A stretch of DNA of 64,000 nt from Hominimerdicola alba. GTDB lineage: Bacteria > Bacillota > Clostridia > Oscillospirales > Ruminococcaceae. The position numbers and the translations under genes are program-made. Below, in pieces: positions 16,591-25,810 of the stretch (position 1 is the stretch's first letter; every line of letters begins with the position of its first letter). Below the pieces are notes generated by a model. It was not told where the DNA came from. It saw nothing but the letters and a program-made list of their open reading frames with translations, and made no database searches. The stretch lies in assembly GCF_900109655.1 (NCBI RefSeq), contig NZ_FOAT01000014.1:34975-98974 (forward strand), written 5' to 3'.

Positions 16591-19500
16591 ATGAAAAACA
16601 AAAAAATTATCAGTGCGGTAACCGCACTGATGCTGACAGCATCTCTTATGGCAGGATGCAGCGACAAACCGGCAGATGAAAATTCTTCGGCTGCTGATAA
16701 TTCTTCAGCTGCTGCCACTACAACAGCTGCGGAAAAAGAAACTACCCCGGAAGAAACTACAGCTGAGGAAGATACAACAGACGCAGAGACCACCGAAGAT
16801 GAAAACGGCATGAAAGTCGTTGATCTTTCAAACGGCGATACAATAGCCGACAATATGAGAATGACTTCTCTTTCGTCCGTAGAAAGAGGCTCACTCAGAA
16901 CGACTTCCAACACAAGGGCGAATGTAAGCACTTCGGGCAAAGCCAGAAAATGGTCCGACAAAAAGAAAGAAGATAAGAAAAAGCTGACCATAATGGTATA
17001 TATGGTAGGCTCTGACCTGGAAAGCAAACAGGCATCGAAAGCCGCCACTGTTGATATCGGAGAAATGATATACAGCGGTCTCGACGACAAAGATGTAAAC
17101 CTTGTGGTATACTGCGGCGGCGCTCAAACATGGTGGATCCCCGGATATCCCTCCGGCAAGAACGCTTATATCGAGTATAAGTCCAAGGATGCTGATATAC
17201 AAGGCGATAACGGCGCAGGCATAACCATATACGAGACTGATAAGAAAAACATGGGAAAATCCGAGACTTTCAGCGAGTTCCTGAAAGATGCGCCTTCAAA
17301 GTATCCTGCTGACGAATATGCGCTGATCTGCTGGGATCACGGCGGCGGACCTGTTCTTGGATACGGTTCAGACGAGCTGAATGTGGACAGCAAGACTAAG
17401 CTTGGAGACAGCCTTACTCTCGCTGAGATGAAGACTGCCCTCGAAAAATCTGACTTCAAGAAAAACAAGCTGAAATTCGTGGGCTTTGACGCTTGCGTAA
17501 TGTCCTCGATAGAGATAGCAGATCTCTGGCAAAACTACGCTGAATATCTGGTAGCTTCCGCTGATTCGGAACCCGGCTGCGGCTGGAACTATGAGTTCCT
17601 CAAAGACGTAAAGGGCACCACCGATACCCCAAAGATCTGCAAGAACATCATCAAGACCTACTTTGATTATCTTTCAGAGGTAAGCTCACACTGCTATATC
17701 TCCGATGCTACTCTCGCCGCATTCGATCTTTCAAAGACCGACAAGGTAAAGGACGCTGTTGGCGGCGTATGCAAAGCAATGAACGATGATCTGCAAACCG
17801 GCGATACAAGATCATACGACAAATTTCTCAATGGTGTACACAGCTATGCAAGCTTCGACCTTGCCGATCTGGGCACTATGGTGACTTCTCTTTCGAGCAC
17901 ATATACCGATGAGACAAAGAAGCTGAAATCCGCCATGAATGATATGCTGATAGACGGCACTACCACTATCGCAAATACCTGCGGTATGTCGTTATACTTC
18001 CCGCTTTCAAACAGCACAGCCGACCTCGATACAAGCCTTGTTATCCTGAATTATCTGGGCGGCAGCGATTATATCCAGAATACCCCCATCAACGCTGAAT
18101 ACAAGGCACTGATGAACACTCTGCTGAGCGAAACTTCGGGAGGCACATCTTCTTCAACTTCCAAGCCAGATAACAGCTCTTCCAAGAAAGAAAGCAACAG
18201 CTCTTCCAAGACTGAATCAAGCTCCTCTAAAAAAGAAGAGAGCAGTTCTTCCAAAAAAGAAGAAAGCAGCTCATCAAAGGCTGAGTCAAGCTCTTCCAAG
18301 AAAGATGACAGTTCATCAAAGCCAGATAGCAGCACAGGAACTGCAAACTCAAATTCAAGCCTTGCAAAGCTTGACCTTGAAGTAGTTGAAAAAGGCGCTA
18401 AGTCCTCCAATAAGGATTACAAGGACGACGGATATGCCTATTCTCAGCTGCCTAAAGAAGAAATTAAGAATATCCGTGGTGTTTACTACACTGTACTAAA
18501 AAATGTAGCTATCAGCGACGGCGACAAAAACTGGGCTCCATATGTGATCTACATTCCTGCCGAAGTCGATGATAAGGGCATCGCCAAGATGGATCTCGAC
18601 CCGACACTTATCGGTGTTGTTACCGATAAGGAAGCAGAGCCAAATCTCTGCCCGACAAAGTTCCTGGGCAACGGCAGTTACCGCTCGTCAGGTTCTTTAA
18701 GCTCTACCCGCGATCTTTCGGACGAGTATCTTTACGTTAATATAACATCTAACGTTGATAAAAAGGGCAATGCTGCTATCACCGGTATCACTGCTAACCT
18801 GTCATCTTCAAGCGGAATGCCTATAACTTCAAAGGACGATATCGACCTCAGTGAGTGGCTGGCATTTGAATCACCGATAGTAAGCTATATTCCAGATGAA
18901 AAGGAGCCACGCAAGCATTACAGCGAGGGCAAAGAGGGTCTCATGGGCGGCGAATTCAGCCTGCTGGGCGATAACTTTGATGTTAAAGCCTGCAAGCCCT
19001 CGGAGATAGCGGGCGAATATGCAGTACAGATGAGCGTATTCACCATCGACGGCAAGGAGTATTGCAGCAATATCGGCTGCTGGACAATAAAGGACGGCAA
19101 TACCGAAAAACTCAAAGAGCAAAAGGTTGATAAGGGCGTACTAAAATTCGCTATACTCGATGACCATGCCGAGCTTGTTAAGTTTGAGAAAAAAGGCAAG
19201 GAGGAGACCAAGAAGCTGACTGTACCCGATAAGGTAGACGGCAAAAAGGTAACTGTTGTACGTTCAGGCGCTTTCGCAGGAACTAACCCCGAAGAGATAG
19301 TATTCCCTGATTCCGTTGAATACATCGGCAGACTTTCATCTGGCTCAACCACTACCAAGAAAATCACTCTTCCCAAGAAGCTGAAAACTATCCCCGATTC
19401 AATGTTCAGCTATTATAAAGATCTTGAAAGCATCGAGATACCTTCTACTGTTGAAAGCATAGGTGCATTCGCATTTGAGAGTACAGGTCTGAAGGAGATA

Positions 19501-20094
19501 AAGATACCCAAGAGCGTTACTTCTATCGGCGACGGCGTTTTCAGCAATTGTACTGCACTTGACAAGATAACCGTTGAGAGCGGCAACAAGAATTACACAG
19601 CTGACGCTAATGTACTCTACACAGCGGATAAGAAAAAGCTCATCGCTTTTACAGGCATGGCACATGAGGAGTTCATAGTACCCGAGGGCGTTACCGAGAT
19701 AGGCCGCTACGCCTTCACGGGAAGTTACGAAAAGGGTCTTACCATAGGAAAGACTGAGGGCGAGGAAAAGGGTCTGAAAAAGATAACATTCCCTAAGACC
19801 CTTGTTAAGATCGGCGACTACGCATTCGAGGGCTGTACAGGATTTAAAGAGATAGTTCTTCCCGACAGCCTTGAATACATCGGCGCAGGCGCATTCGGTA
19901 TATCCTTAATGCAGAACACAAGTGATCTGGCAGAGTTGAAATTCGGTCCCTCTGTAAGAAGAATACGTACTTGTGCATTCTCGGGATATAAGATTAAGAA
20001 GATCACAGTTGATCCCAAGAACACCTGCTTCAAGTCCAACGGCACACAGCTGACGAGTATCGACGGCTCTTCTGTTATCAAGCTGACTAAATAA
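16591..20094 (+). CDS. Lipoprotein clostripain-family (C11) peptidase with leucine-rich repeats
   Basis: The 1167-residue product starts after CAGGAGGG and has a lipobox LMAGC with Cys22. A Ser/Thr/Glu-rich tether follows. Residues about 130-500 are a C11 clostripain domain: TIMVYMVGSDLE, the catalytic His250 in WDHGGG and Cys302 in FDACVM. Residues about 510-590 form a Ser/Lys/Glu low-complexity spacer. A beta-rich domain (about 595-850) and BspA/LRR_5-type repeats (about 870-1160, with IVFPDSVEYIG and KEIKIPKSVTSIG) complete it. C11 enzymes cleave after Arg or Lys and usually need Ca. The LRRs suggest binding to host, feed or bacterial surfaces; that is inference. Confidence 0.9.
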   Translation: MKNKKIISAVTALMLTASLMAGCSDKPADENSSAADNSSAAATTTAAEKETTPEETTAEEDTTDAETTEDENGMKVVDLSNGDTIADNMRMTSLSSVERGSLRTTSNTRANVSTSGKARKWSDKKKEDKKKLTIMVYMVGSDLESKQASKAATVDIGEMIYSGLDDKDVNLVVYCGGAQTWWIPGYPSGKNAYIEYKSKDADIQGDNGAGITIYETDKKNMGKSETFSEFLKDAPSKYPADEYALICWDHGGGPVLGYGSDELNVDSKTKLGDSLTLAEMKTALEKSDFKKNKLKFVGFDACVMSSIEIADLWQNYAEYLVASADSEPGCGWNYEFLKDVKGTTDTPKICKNIIKTYFDYLSEVSSHCYISDATLAAFDLSKTDKVKDAVGGVCKAMNDDLQTGDTRSYDKFLNGVHSYASFDLADLGTMVTSLSSTYTDETKKLKSAMNDMLIDGTTTIANTCGMSLYFPLSNSTADLDTSLVILNYLGGSDYIQNTPINAEYKALMNTLLSETSGGTSSSTSKPDNSSSKKESNSSSKTESSSSKKEESSSSKKEESSSSKAESSSSKKDDSSSKPDSSTGTANSNSSLAKLDLEVVEKGAKSSNKDYKDDGYAYSQLPKEEIKNIRGVYYTVLKNVAISDGDKNWAPYVIYIPAEVDDKGIAKMDLDPTLIGVVTDKEAEPNLCPTKFLGNGSYRSSGSLSSTRDLSDEYLYVNITSNVDKKGNAAITGITANLSSSSGMPITSKDDIDLSEWLAFESPIVSYIPDEKEPRKHYSEGKEGLMGGEFSLLGDNFDVKACKPSEIAGEYAVQMSVFTIDGKEYCSNIGCWTIKDGNTEKLKEQKVDKGVLKFAILDDHAELVKFEKKGKEETKKLTVPDKVDGKKVTVVRSGAFAGTNPEEIVFPDSVEYIGRLSSGSTTTKKITLPKKLKTIPDSMFSYYKDLESIEIPSTVESIGAFAFESTGLKEIKIPKSVTSIGDGVFSNCTALDKITVESGNKNYTADANVLYTADKKKLIAFTGMAHEEFIVPEGVTEIGRYAFTGSYEKGLTIGKTEGEEKGLKKITFPKTLVKIGDYAFEGCTGFKEIVLPDSLEYIGAGAFGISLMQNTSDLAELKFGPSVRRIRTCAFSGYKIKKITVDPKNTCFKSNGTQLTSIDGSSVIKLTK

Positions 20095-20132
20095 AAGCAA
20101 ACCTACAAATACTTCCGACATAGGCGCGGCAC

Positions 20133-20264
20133 GCGGTCGACGCAGTCACCGCTAACAAAATTTCAGAGCGTGAGCAATTCTTTTGCCCACGCTCTCTCTA
20201 TGTGCGGATAATTATCGCCGCGCCTGAAATCGGACAGCATAAGCCACAGCCGACGCAGTCGCTG
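20133..20264. repeat. Two small hairpins with the same core
   Basis: At 20133-20152 GCGGT and ACCGC flank cGACgcaGTC; at 20247-20264 CAGC and GCTG flank the same CGACGCAGTC core. Both fold to short stems with a bulged C, and the outer arms differ but stay complementary. The region between, including an 8-bp inverted repeat at 20165-20195 that may end the peptidase transcript, is GC-richer than the surroundings. No gene supported from 20095 to 20505. Confidence 0.5.
20165..20195 (+). terminator. Weak terminator candidate after the clostripain-family gene
   Basis: AGAGCGTG (20165-20172) pairs with CACGCTCT (20188-20195) but only CTCTATG follows, so rho-independent action is uncertain. Confidence 0.4.
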
Positions 20265-20426
20265 TTATTTGACAGCTCGGCCCGAGGAACGAGGGGCGAC
20301 AACCAGCAAACCACCGCCAGCAGCAATTTTCGACTATACCAACAAATTCCAATTAATGTTATTATGCATTATTTCTATAAAGATACAGTAACTATTTCAG
20401 TCACGCATTTTTTGCGAAAAAAAGCC

Positions 20427-20455
20427 TTGACATTATCGCTTTAGTGTGCTATAAT
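20427..20455 (+). promoter_or_regulatory. Consensus promoter of the TrpB2 gene
   Basis: TTGACA (20427-20432), 17 bp, TATAAT (20450-20455), a perfect sigma-A promoter. The leader is only about 45 nt, leaving no room for a T-box or trp attenuator. Confidence 0.9.
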
Positions 20456-20505
20456 ATCAAAAGTTGATAATTATTTCAGCATATAGAGAAGGAGTTTTAT
20501 TAATC

Positions 20506-21876
20506 ATGGACAAAAATATACCTTACAAGACTTATCTTGAAGAAAGTGAAATGCCAAAGCAGTGGTACAATGTCAGGGCTGATATGAAGAATAAGCCCGC
20601 TCCCCTGCTCAATCCCGCAACATTAAAGCCTATGACAGCCGAAGAGCTGGGCGTTGTATTCTGCGATGAGCTGGTACAGCAGGAGCTGAACACTACCGAT
20701 GCTTATATTGATATCCCCGAGGAGATACGCGAGTTCTATAAGATGTACAGACCCTCTCCGCTAGTAAGGGCTTACTGCCTTGAAAAGGCTCTGGGTACTC
20801 CCGCTAAAATATACTATAAGTTCGAGGGCAACAACACCTCGGGCAGCCATAAGCTCAACAGCGCAATCGCTCAGGCTTACTATGCTAAAAAACAGGGTCT
20901 GAAAGGTGTTACCACCGAAACAGGCGCAGGTCAGTGGGGCACAGCCCTTTCAATGGCTTGTGCATACTTCGGACTTGACTGCAAGGTCTACATGGTAAAG
21001 GTAAGCTACGAGCAGAAGCCTTTCCGCCGCGAGGTTATGCGTACTTACGGCGCTTCTGTTACACCTTCACCCTCTGATACAACCAACGTGGGCAGAAAGA
21101 TACTGGCAGAACACCCCGGCACAACAGGAAGCCTTGGCTGTGCAATTTCCGAAGCAGTTGAAGTTGCAGTAGGTTCAGAAGGCTACCGCTATGTTTTGGG
21201 CTCAGTACTCAATCAGGTACTGCTGCATCAGTCTGTAATAGGTCTTGAAAGCCTTGCTGCATTTGAAAAACTGGGCGAAAAGCCTGATATAATCATCGGC
21301 TGCGCAGGCGGCGGTTCTAACCTTGGCGGACTTATCTCGCCTTTCATGGGTCAGAAACTTCGCGGCGAAGCAGATTACCGCTTCATCGCAGTTGAACCTG
21401 CTTCATGCCCCAGCCTTACACGCGGCAAGTATGCTTACGACTACTGCGATACAGGTATGGTTTGCCCCCTGGCAAAGATGTACACTCTGGGAAGCGGATT
21501 CATCCCCTCTGCTAACCACGCAGGCGGTCTGAGATACCACGGCATGAGCAGCACACTTTCTCAGCTGTATGATGATAAGCTGATGGAAGCTGTATCCGTT
21601 GAGCAGACCAAGGTATTCGAGGCTGCACAGCAGTTCGCACGTATCGAAGGTATCCTCCCCGCACCTGAGTCCAGCCACGCTATCCGCGTTGCTATCGACG
21701 AAGCACTCAAGTGCAAGGAAACAGGCGAAGAAAAGACCATCCTCTTCGGTCTGACAGGTACAGGCTACTTCGATATGGTAGCATACCAGAAGTTCAACGA
21801 TGGTGAGATGAGCGACTATATCCCCACAGATGAAGATCTGGCTAAGGGATTTGCAGGTCTTCCTAAAGTAGACTAA
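20506..21876 (+). CDS. TrpB-like pyridoxal-phosphate-dependent enzyme (TrpB2 type)
   Basis: Starting at the ATG at 20506, with AAGGAG upstream, the protein has 456 residues, longer than TrpB1 (about 400) and typical of TrpB2. Hallmarks are the N-terminal segment with MPKQWYNVRAD, RPSPLVRA, the PLP lysine in GSHKLNSA, ETGAGQWG, the phosphate loop CAGGGSN and GLTGTGYFD. TrpB joins indole and serine to make tryptophan. No trpA or other trp gene is near; TrpB2 proteins often act without TrpA or salvage free indole. Tryptophan synthase activity is likely, but O-phosphoserine or other substrates have been proposed for some TrpB2 proteins. Confidence 0.92.
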   Translation: MDKNIPYKTYLEESEMPKQWYNVRADMKNKPAPLLNPATLKPMTAEELGVVFCDELVQQELNTTDAYIDIPEEIREFYKMYRPSPLVRAYCLEKALGTPAKIYYKFEGNNTSGSHKLNSAIAQAYYAKKQGLKGVTTETGAGQWGTALSMACAYFGLDCKVYMVKVSYEQKPFRREVMRTYGASVTPSPSDTTNVGRKILAEHPGTTGSLGCAISEAVEVAVGSEGYRYVLGSVLNQVLLHQSVIGLESLAAFEKLGEKPDIIIGCAGGGSNLGGLISPFMGQKLRGEADYRFIAVEPASCPSLTRGKYAYDYCDTGMVCPLAKMYTLGSGFIPSANHAGGLRYHGMSSTLSQLYDDKLMEAVSVEQTKVFEAAQQFARIEGILPAPESSHAIRVAIDEALKCKETGEEKTILFGLTGTGYFDMVAYQKFNDGEMSDYIPTDEDLAKGFAGLPKVD

Positions 21877-21890
21877 ACTGATATTTAATT

Positions 21891-21927
21891 GTGCGTCCGC
21901 GGTTATCCGCAGGGCGCACTTTTTGTT
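21891..21927 (+). terminator. Terminator of the TrpB2 gene
   Basis: GTGCGTCCGCGG pairs imperfectly with CCGCAGGGCGCAC and is followed by TTTTTGTTT. Confidence 0.75.
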
Positions 21928-21938
21928 TATTCAGCCGA

Positions 21939-21967
21939 TTGCAAATCAGAAAAAATAGGAGTATAAT
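21939..21967 (+). promoter_or_regulatory. Promoter of the MATE gene
   Basis: TTGCAA (21939-21944), 17 bp, TATAAT (21962-21967). It lies inside the longest open frame of the MATE gene, which argues for the downstream start at 22002. Confidence 0.75.
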
Positions 21968-22001
21968 GGTAATTGTGATTTTTTCGGGAGCGGTGATAAT
22001 A

Positions 22002-23369
22002 ATGTCAAAAAGGACGATGACGGAGGGTACTCCGTGGAAACATATAATCAGTTTTGCCATGCCTGTGCTGGCAGGTTCGCTTTTACAGCAGCTATACAAT
22101 ACCGCCGATTCAGTAATAGTCGGCAGAAATGCAGGACAGAACGCACTTTCGGGTGTGGGCACTACGGGAACTTTCGCTTTTCTTTTCCTTGCGATAGCCA
22201 TAGGTTTCTCCTCAGGAAACAGCGTTGTTATCGCACAGCACTACGGTGCAGGAAATGAAAAAGCCGTCCGCAGAACAGCATCAACAGGCATTATTTTGCT
22301 GCTTGCCCTTGGTATCGCTTCAACGATGATCGGTATAGCCGTCAGCGAACCTGTGCTGACCCATATTGTGGGTGTTAAGCCTGCCTACCATGACTATGCA
22401 TTGAAATACTTCCGATGGTACTGCCTGGGACTTATCTTTCAGTTCGGCTACAATGCCTTTTCATCGATACTCAGGGCAGTGGGTGACAGCAAGGCTACCC
22501 TTTATTTTCTGCTTATATCATCGGTGCTGAATATCGCCCTTGACCTGCTCTTTGTGGGTGTTTTCAAATGGGGAGTTTTCGGTGCTGCGATAGCCACCGA
22601 TATCTCACAGGCTGGTTCATTCATCGCAGCGTATATCTACATGATAAAGAAGTATCCTGTTTTCCGTTTCAAGCTTAAAGAATACGTCTGGGACAGCAAA
22701 GCTGCCAAAAGCACCGTGATAGTCGGTACGCCCATCGCGCTGCAGCTTGTTATAGTTTCTATCGGTCTGACTTTAATTCAGCGTGCAGTCAATGATTTCG
22801 GCGAGAATATGACGGCATCATTCACGGTGGGTTCAAGGATAGAGATGTACCTTAATCTCCCCTGCAACGCTTTCCAGACTACTCTTGCTACATACACGGG
22901 TCAGAATTACGGCGCAGGAAAACCCGAGCGTGTCAAGCAGGGAGCGCGTCAGACTATACTTATTTCTGTCGTTATAACACTGCTTATCTCGGCAGTGATA
23001 ATGCTCACTTCCCAGAACATCATCAACCTCTTCAAGCTGAACGATGCCGCCGCAGGCTACTGCATACAGCACCTGCGAACGATTGCGCTGGTCAACGTGG
23101 TGCTTTCGGTGTATATCCCGCTTTTCGGAGTATTCCAAGGTACCAACCACAGCGGCATGCCTACCATTGTCGCGACCTGTGCACTTTCTGTCCGCCTGAT
23201 AGTGACCTACCTTTTCAGGTACAGCGACTTTTTCGGCTACAGCATAATCTGGTGGAACGGGCTTTTTGGCTTTGGCACAGGCTGTACAATTACATGGCTC
23301 AACTACCTCAACGGCTGGTGGCTCAAAGGCTCGACGTTGAGCACTAAAAAGATATCCGAAAAACACTGA
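22002..23369 (+). CDS. MATE-family multidrug/toxin exporter
   Basis: The start at 22002 (MSKRTMTEGTPW) fits both the family N-terminus and the promoter position and gives 455 residues. About twelve membrane helices are seen, in two homologous halves, with the usual first-half motif PVLAGSLLQQLYNTADS and VGRNAGQNAL. MATE transporters exchange cationic drugs or metabolites for Na+ or H+ across the cytoplasmic membrane. Substrate unknown. The GGGAG ribosome site is about 11 nt away, a little long. Monocistronic. Confidence 0.92.
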   Translation: MSKRTMTEGTPWKHIISFAMPVLAGSLLQQLYNTADSVIVGRNAGQNALSGVGTTGTFAFLFLAIAIGFSSGNSVVIAQHYGAGNEKAVRRTASTGIILLLALGIASTMIGIAVSEPVLTHIVGVKPAYHDYALKYFRWYCLGLIFQFGYNAFSSILRAVGDSKATLYFLLISSVLNIALDLLFVGVFKWGVFGAAIATDISQAGSFIAAYIYMIKKYPVFRFKLKEYVWDSKAAKSTVIVGTPIALQLVIVSIGLTLIQRAVNDFGENMTASFTVGSRIEMYLNLPCNAFQTTLATYTGQNYGAGKPERVKQGARQTILISVVITLLISAVIMLTSQNIINLFKLNDAAAGYCIQHLRTIALVNVVLSVYIPLFGVFQGTNHSGMPTIVATCALSVRLIVTYLFRYSDFFGYSIIWWNGLFGFGTGCTITWLNYLNGWWLKGSTLSTKKISEKH

Positions 23370-23417
23370 TAAGTACTGCATGGCATTGTCTGAAAAAACG
23401 ATTTTTTAGCAAATCTA

Positions 23418-23446
23418 TTGACTTTTGGGTAGATAAATGTTATAAT
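23418..23446 (+). promoter_or_regulatory. Promoter of the Ser/Glu-tethered lipoprotein gene
   Basis: TTGACT (23418-23423), 17 bp, TATAAT (23441-23446). Confidence 0.85.
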
Positions 23447-23552
23447 GTAGTCGCAATTCCGCAAAGGTTAATTCATTTTTTGATATTTATTTGCGGAAAG
23501 CATTGTATAATTTAGGAATTTATAATTTCAAGAAAGAAAGGATAATCGAACT

Positions 23553-24515
23553 ATGAAAAAGAAACTGATACTTATGCTTTGCGTAGCTGCGCTCACACTT
23601 AGCTTTGCATCTTGCGGAGATACCGACAAGGGTTCTACTGAGTCCACTGCTGCTTCATCTGCAAGCGAAGCTGTTGCCAGCGAGGCTGACGTAAGCGAAG
23701 CTGAAACAACTGAGGAATCTGCTGCTGAGGCTGAGAGTGCTGTTGAAGCAGAGTCTAAGGCTGAAACTGAGTCCAAGGCTGAGTCCGATAAGCCCGCTGC
23801 ATCTTCTAATGAAGAGCTCACCGAGCTGCTCTCTAAGGTAAAGGAGACCACTGCTGACAGCAAGAACTGCGAAGTTACCGCAAAGATGGATATCGATATG
23901 GTAATGACCATGAGCGGCACTACCACAAATATGAAAAACACTACTGATATCGTTTCAAAGACAAACGGTAAGAATACTCACACTGTTCAGACCACTGTTT
24001 CCGATGAGGGTACAGGTCCTATGACTGCGACTCAGGAAACCTATCAGGCAGAAGACGGCACCACATATTTGTCTACAGATGAGGGCAAGACCTGGGCAAA
24101 GACTTCCGGCACTGACTCTATCACAGATACTTTCTCCAGCGAGATCATCGGTGAGGAAGAGGTATTCAAGAACGCTACTCTCACAAAAGACGGCGACAAC
24201 TATGTTATCACCATCTCCTTCAGCGATCTCCTCTCAAGCGGCGGTGAAGTTGCAGAGGCTTTCCTCAACATTGGCGGCGGCGCAACAGCTGATGGTAATA
24301 TGATAATGACTATCGGTAAAGATTATTATCCTATCAGTATGTCTATGGAGAACATCTCTTTCGATATGTCCGAACTGTTAAACTCAATTGGTGGTGAGGA
24401 AGCAGGTGATATCAAGATGGATATGACAATGAACATGACTCTTAACTTCGACAACTGGGGCGGCGTTTCTGATGATGAAGTTGCTATCCCCGAAGCAGCA
24501 CTTTCCGCTAAATAA
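23553..24515 (+). CDS. Lipoprotein with Ala/Glu/Ser-rich tether and beta-sheet domain
   Basis: The 320-residue product has a lipobox SFASC with Cys21 and a tether of Ser/Ala/Glu to about residue 90. The rest (about 95-315) is beta-rich with a long row of Thr/Met strands (MDIDMVMTMSGTTTNM) and NYVITISFSDL. This resembles LolA/LppX-like or DUF6612-type lipoproteins, which bind lipids or hydrophobic ligands on the outer face. That relation is by pattern only. Its own promoter and a strong shared terminator surround it. Confidence 0.78.
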   Translation: MKKKLILMLCVAALTLSFASCGDTDKGSTESTAASSASEAVASEADVSEAETTEESAAEAESAVEAESKAETESKAESDKPAASSNEELTELLSKVKETTADSKNCEVTAKMDIDMVMTMSGTTTNMKNTTDIVSKTNGKNTHTVQTTVSDEGTGPMTATQETYQAEDGTTYLSTDEGKTWAKTSGTDSITDTFSSEIIGEEEVFKNATLTKDGDNYVITISFSDLLSSGGEVAEAFLNIGGGATADGNMIMTIGKDYYPISMSMENISFDMSELLNSIGGEEAGDIKMDMTMNMTLNFDNWGGVSDDEVAIPEAALSAK

Positions 24516-24531
24516 TTTAAAGCACCAATAC

Positions 24532-24570
24532 AAAAGACTGTGTGACCTAAGTGATCGCACAGTCTTTTTT
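24532..24570. terminator. Bidirectional terminator between lipoprotein and histidine kinase genes
   Basis: AAAAGACTGTG (24532-24542) pairs with CACAGTCTTTT (24558-24568), T-rich on both strands. Confidence 0.85.
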
Positions 24571-24576
24571 GTATCA

Positions 24577-25809
24577 TCAGCTTTTGCGGCATACGGCTGT
24601 AACGGACATAAATCCGTCATTTACATCGGCGAAGATATCACCGTGCATACTATTCATAAGCCTGCGGCATATATATAGACCAAGCCCGCTTCCCTGTTTT
24701 CCGTTTGTATTTGAACCACGCCAGAAACTGTCAAATATGTGGTCAAGCTCGTTCTTCGGAAGTTCACAGCCGCTGTTTTTAACGGTCACAAGACGGCAGT
24801 CTTCTTCATCCGAAAAACTTATCTTTATGTTTTTGCCGTCGCCGTATTTTATAGCATTCTCGATTATGTTCTGAAGCACCTCGGTCAGTCGGTCGGGGTC
24901 GCCGTAAATCATGCAGTCGTTGTAGTCTTCCACTATGAATTCTGTACCGTTCAATGAAAGCTTGCTTCGGTAGAATGCTTCAACACCACCGATCACTTGA
25001 GAAAGATAATAGTCGCGGTTCTCCACATCAAAGCTGAGAAAATCATCTGAGGAATGTTTGATTATCTCTTCAAGATAACGCTCTATCTCGTCTGCCTTTT
25101 CACCGATACTGCCGTAGACTTCTTCCAGCTTCTGCGGGTCGCTGTACAGTCCCCTTGCCAGCGCCTTGGAATAAAGCTTTATAGAAGAAAGCGGCGTTTT
25201 GATATCGTGAGAAAGTGAAAGTATCATGGTCTTTTCGGCTTTCGCGTGTTCAAACTCTTTCTGCTTTGAAGATTCAAGCTTCTCTCTCAGCATATCAAGT
25301 CCCCAGACAAATTTGCCAAAGTACCTGCTTTTGTCCTCTTTTAGAGGGTCAGTGAGATTGCCCTTTGAAAGCTCATATGGCAGTTCACTTATCCTGTTGA
25401 AAGGCTTTATCATCTTGCTCCTGAGATACATAAGTACAGCCAGCCCGCTTAACGTGACAGCGATGAAAGCAATATTCACAGCGACAAACGCTTTCCTGCT
25501 GCCATTATCTGTCCTGTCATCATACTCTATCCTGTAAAGCCTGCCGCCTGCCTTGCAGATAACATACTCTCTCTTGCTATCAAAAGCGGCTTCATCATCT
25601 ACGTCGATATCATATATCCCTGTTATGGCAGTATAATCATCGGCGCTGACTTTTTCACCCGCATCGAGCCGATGTTTCACTCTGTTGACCTCTACAAGGT
25701 AATACCCCGATGTCTCACAGCGGTCTTTAAGCAGGACATGGTCAACGGAAGCTGTCAGCACCGCCATTATCACAATGAAGAATACAATAAGCTTGTCGAA
25801 GCTTTTCAT
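24577..25809 (-). CDS. Sensor histidine kinase
   Basis: The 410-residue protein has two membrane helices (about 7-27 and 110-131) flanking an extracellular sensor of about 80 residues, then a HAMP-like linker and the kinase core. The phosphoacceptor is His in SHDIKTPLSS (near 205), followed by NIIENAIKYGDG (N-box) and GSGLGLYI (G-box). It starts one base after the response regulator stop, with GGGAGGG inside the regulator's end. The pair is a classical OmpR-type two-component system. The FtsX-type permease gene upstream may be a partner. Confidence 0.93.
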   Translation of the reverse strand: MKSFDKLIVFFIVIMAVLTASVDHVLLKDRCETSGYYLVEVNRVKHRLDAGEKVSADDYTAITGIYDIDVDDEAAFDSKREYVICKAGGRLYRIEYDDRTDNGSRKAFVAVNIAFIAVTLSGLAVLMYLRSKMIKPFNRISELPYELSKGNLTDPLKEDKSRYFGKFVWGLDMLREKLESSKQKEFEHAKAEKTMILSLSHDIKTPLSSIKLYSKALARGLYSDPQKLEEVYGSIGEKADEIERYLEEIIKHSSDDFLSFDVENRDYYLSQVIGGVEAFYRSKLSLNGTEFIVEDYNDCMIYGDPDRLTEVLQNIIENAIKYGDGKNIKISFSDEEDCRLVTVKNSGCELPKNELDHIFDSFWRGSNTNGKQGSGLGLYICRRLMNSMHGDIFADVNDGFMSVTAVCRKS

Positions 25810-25810
25810 C

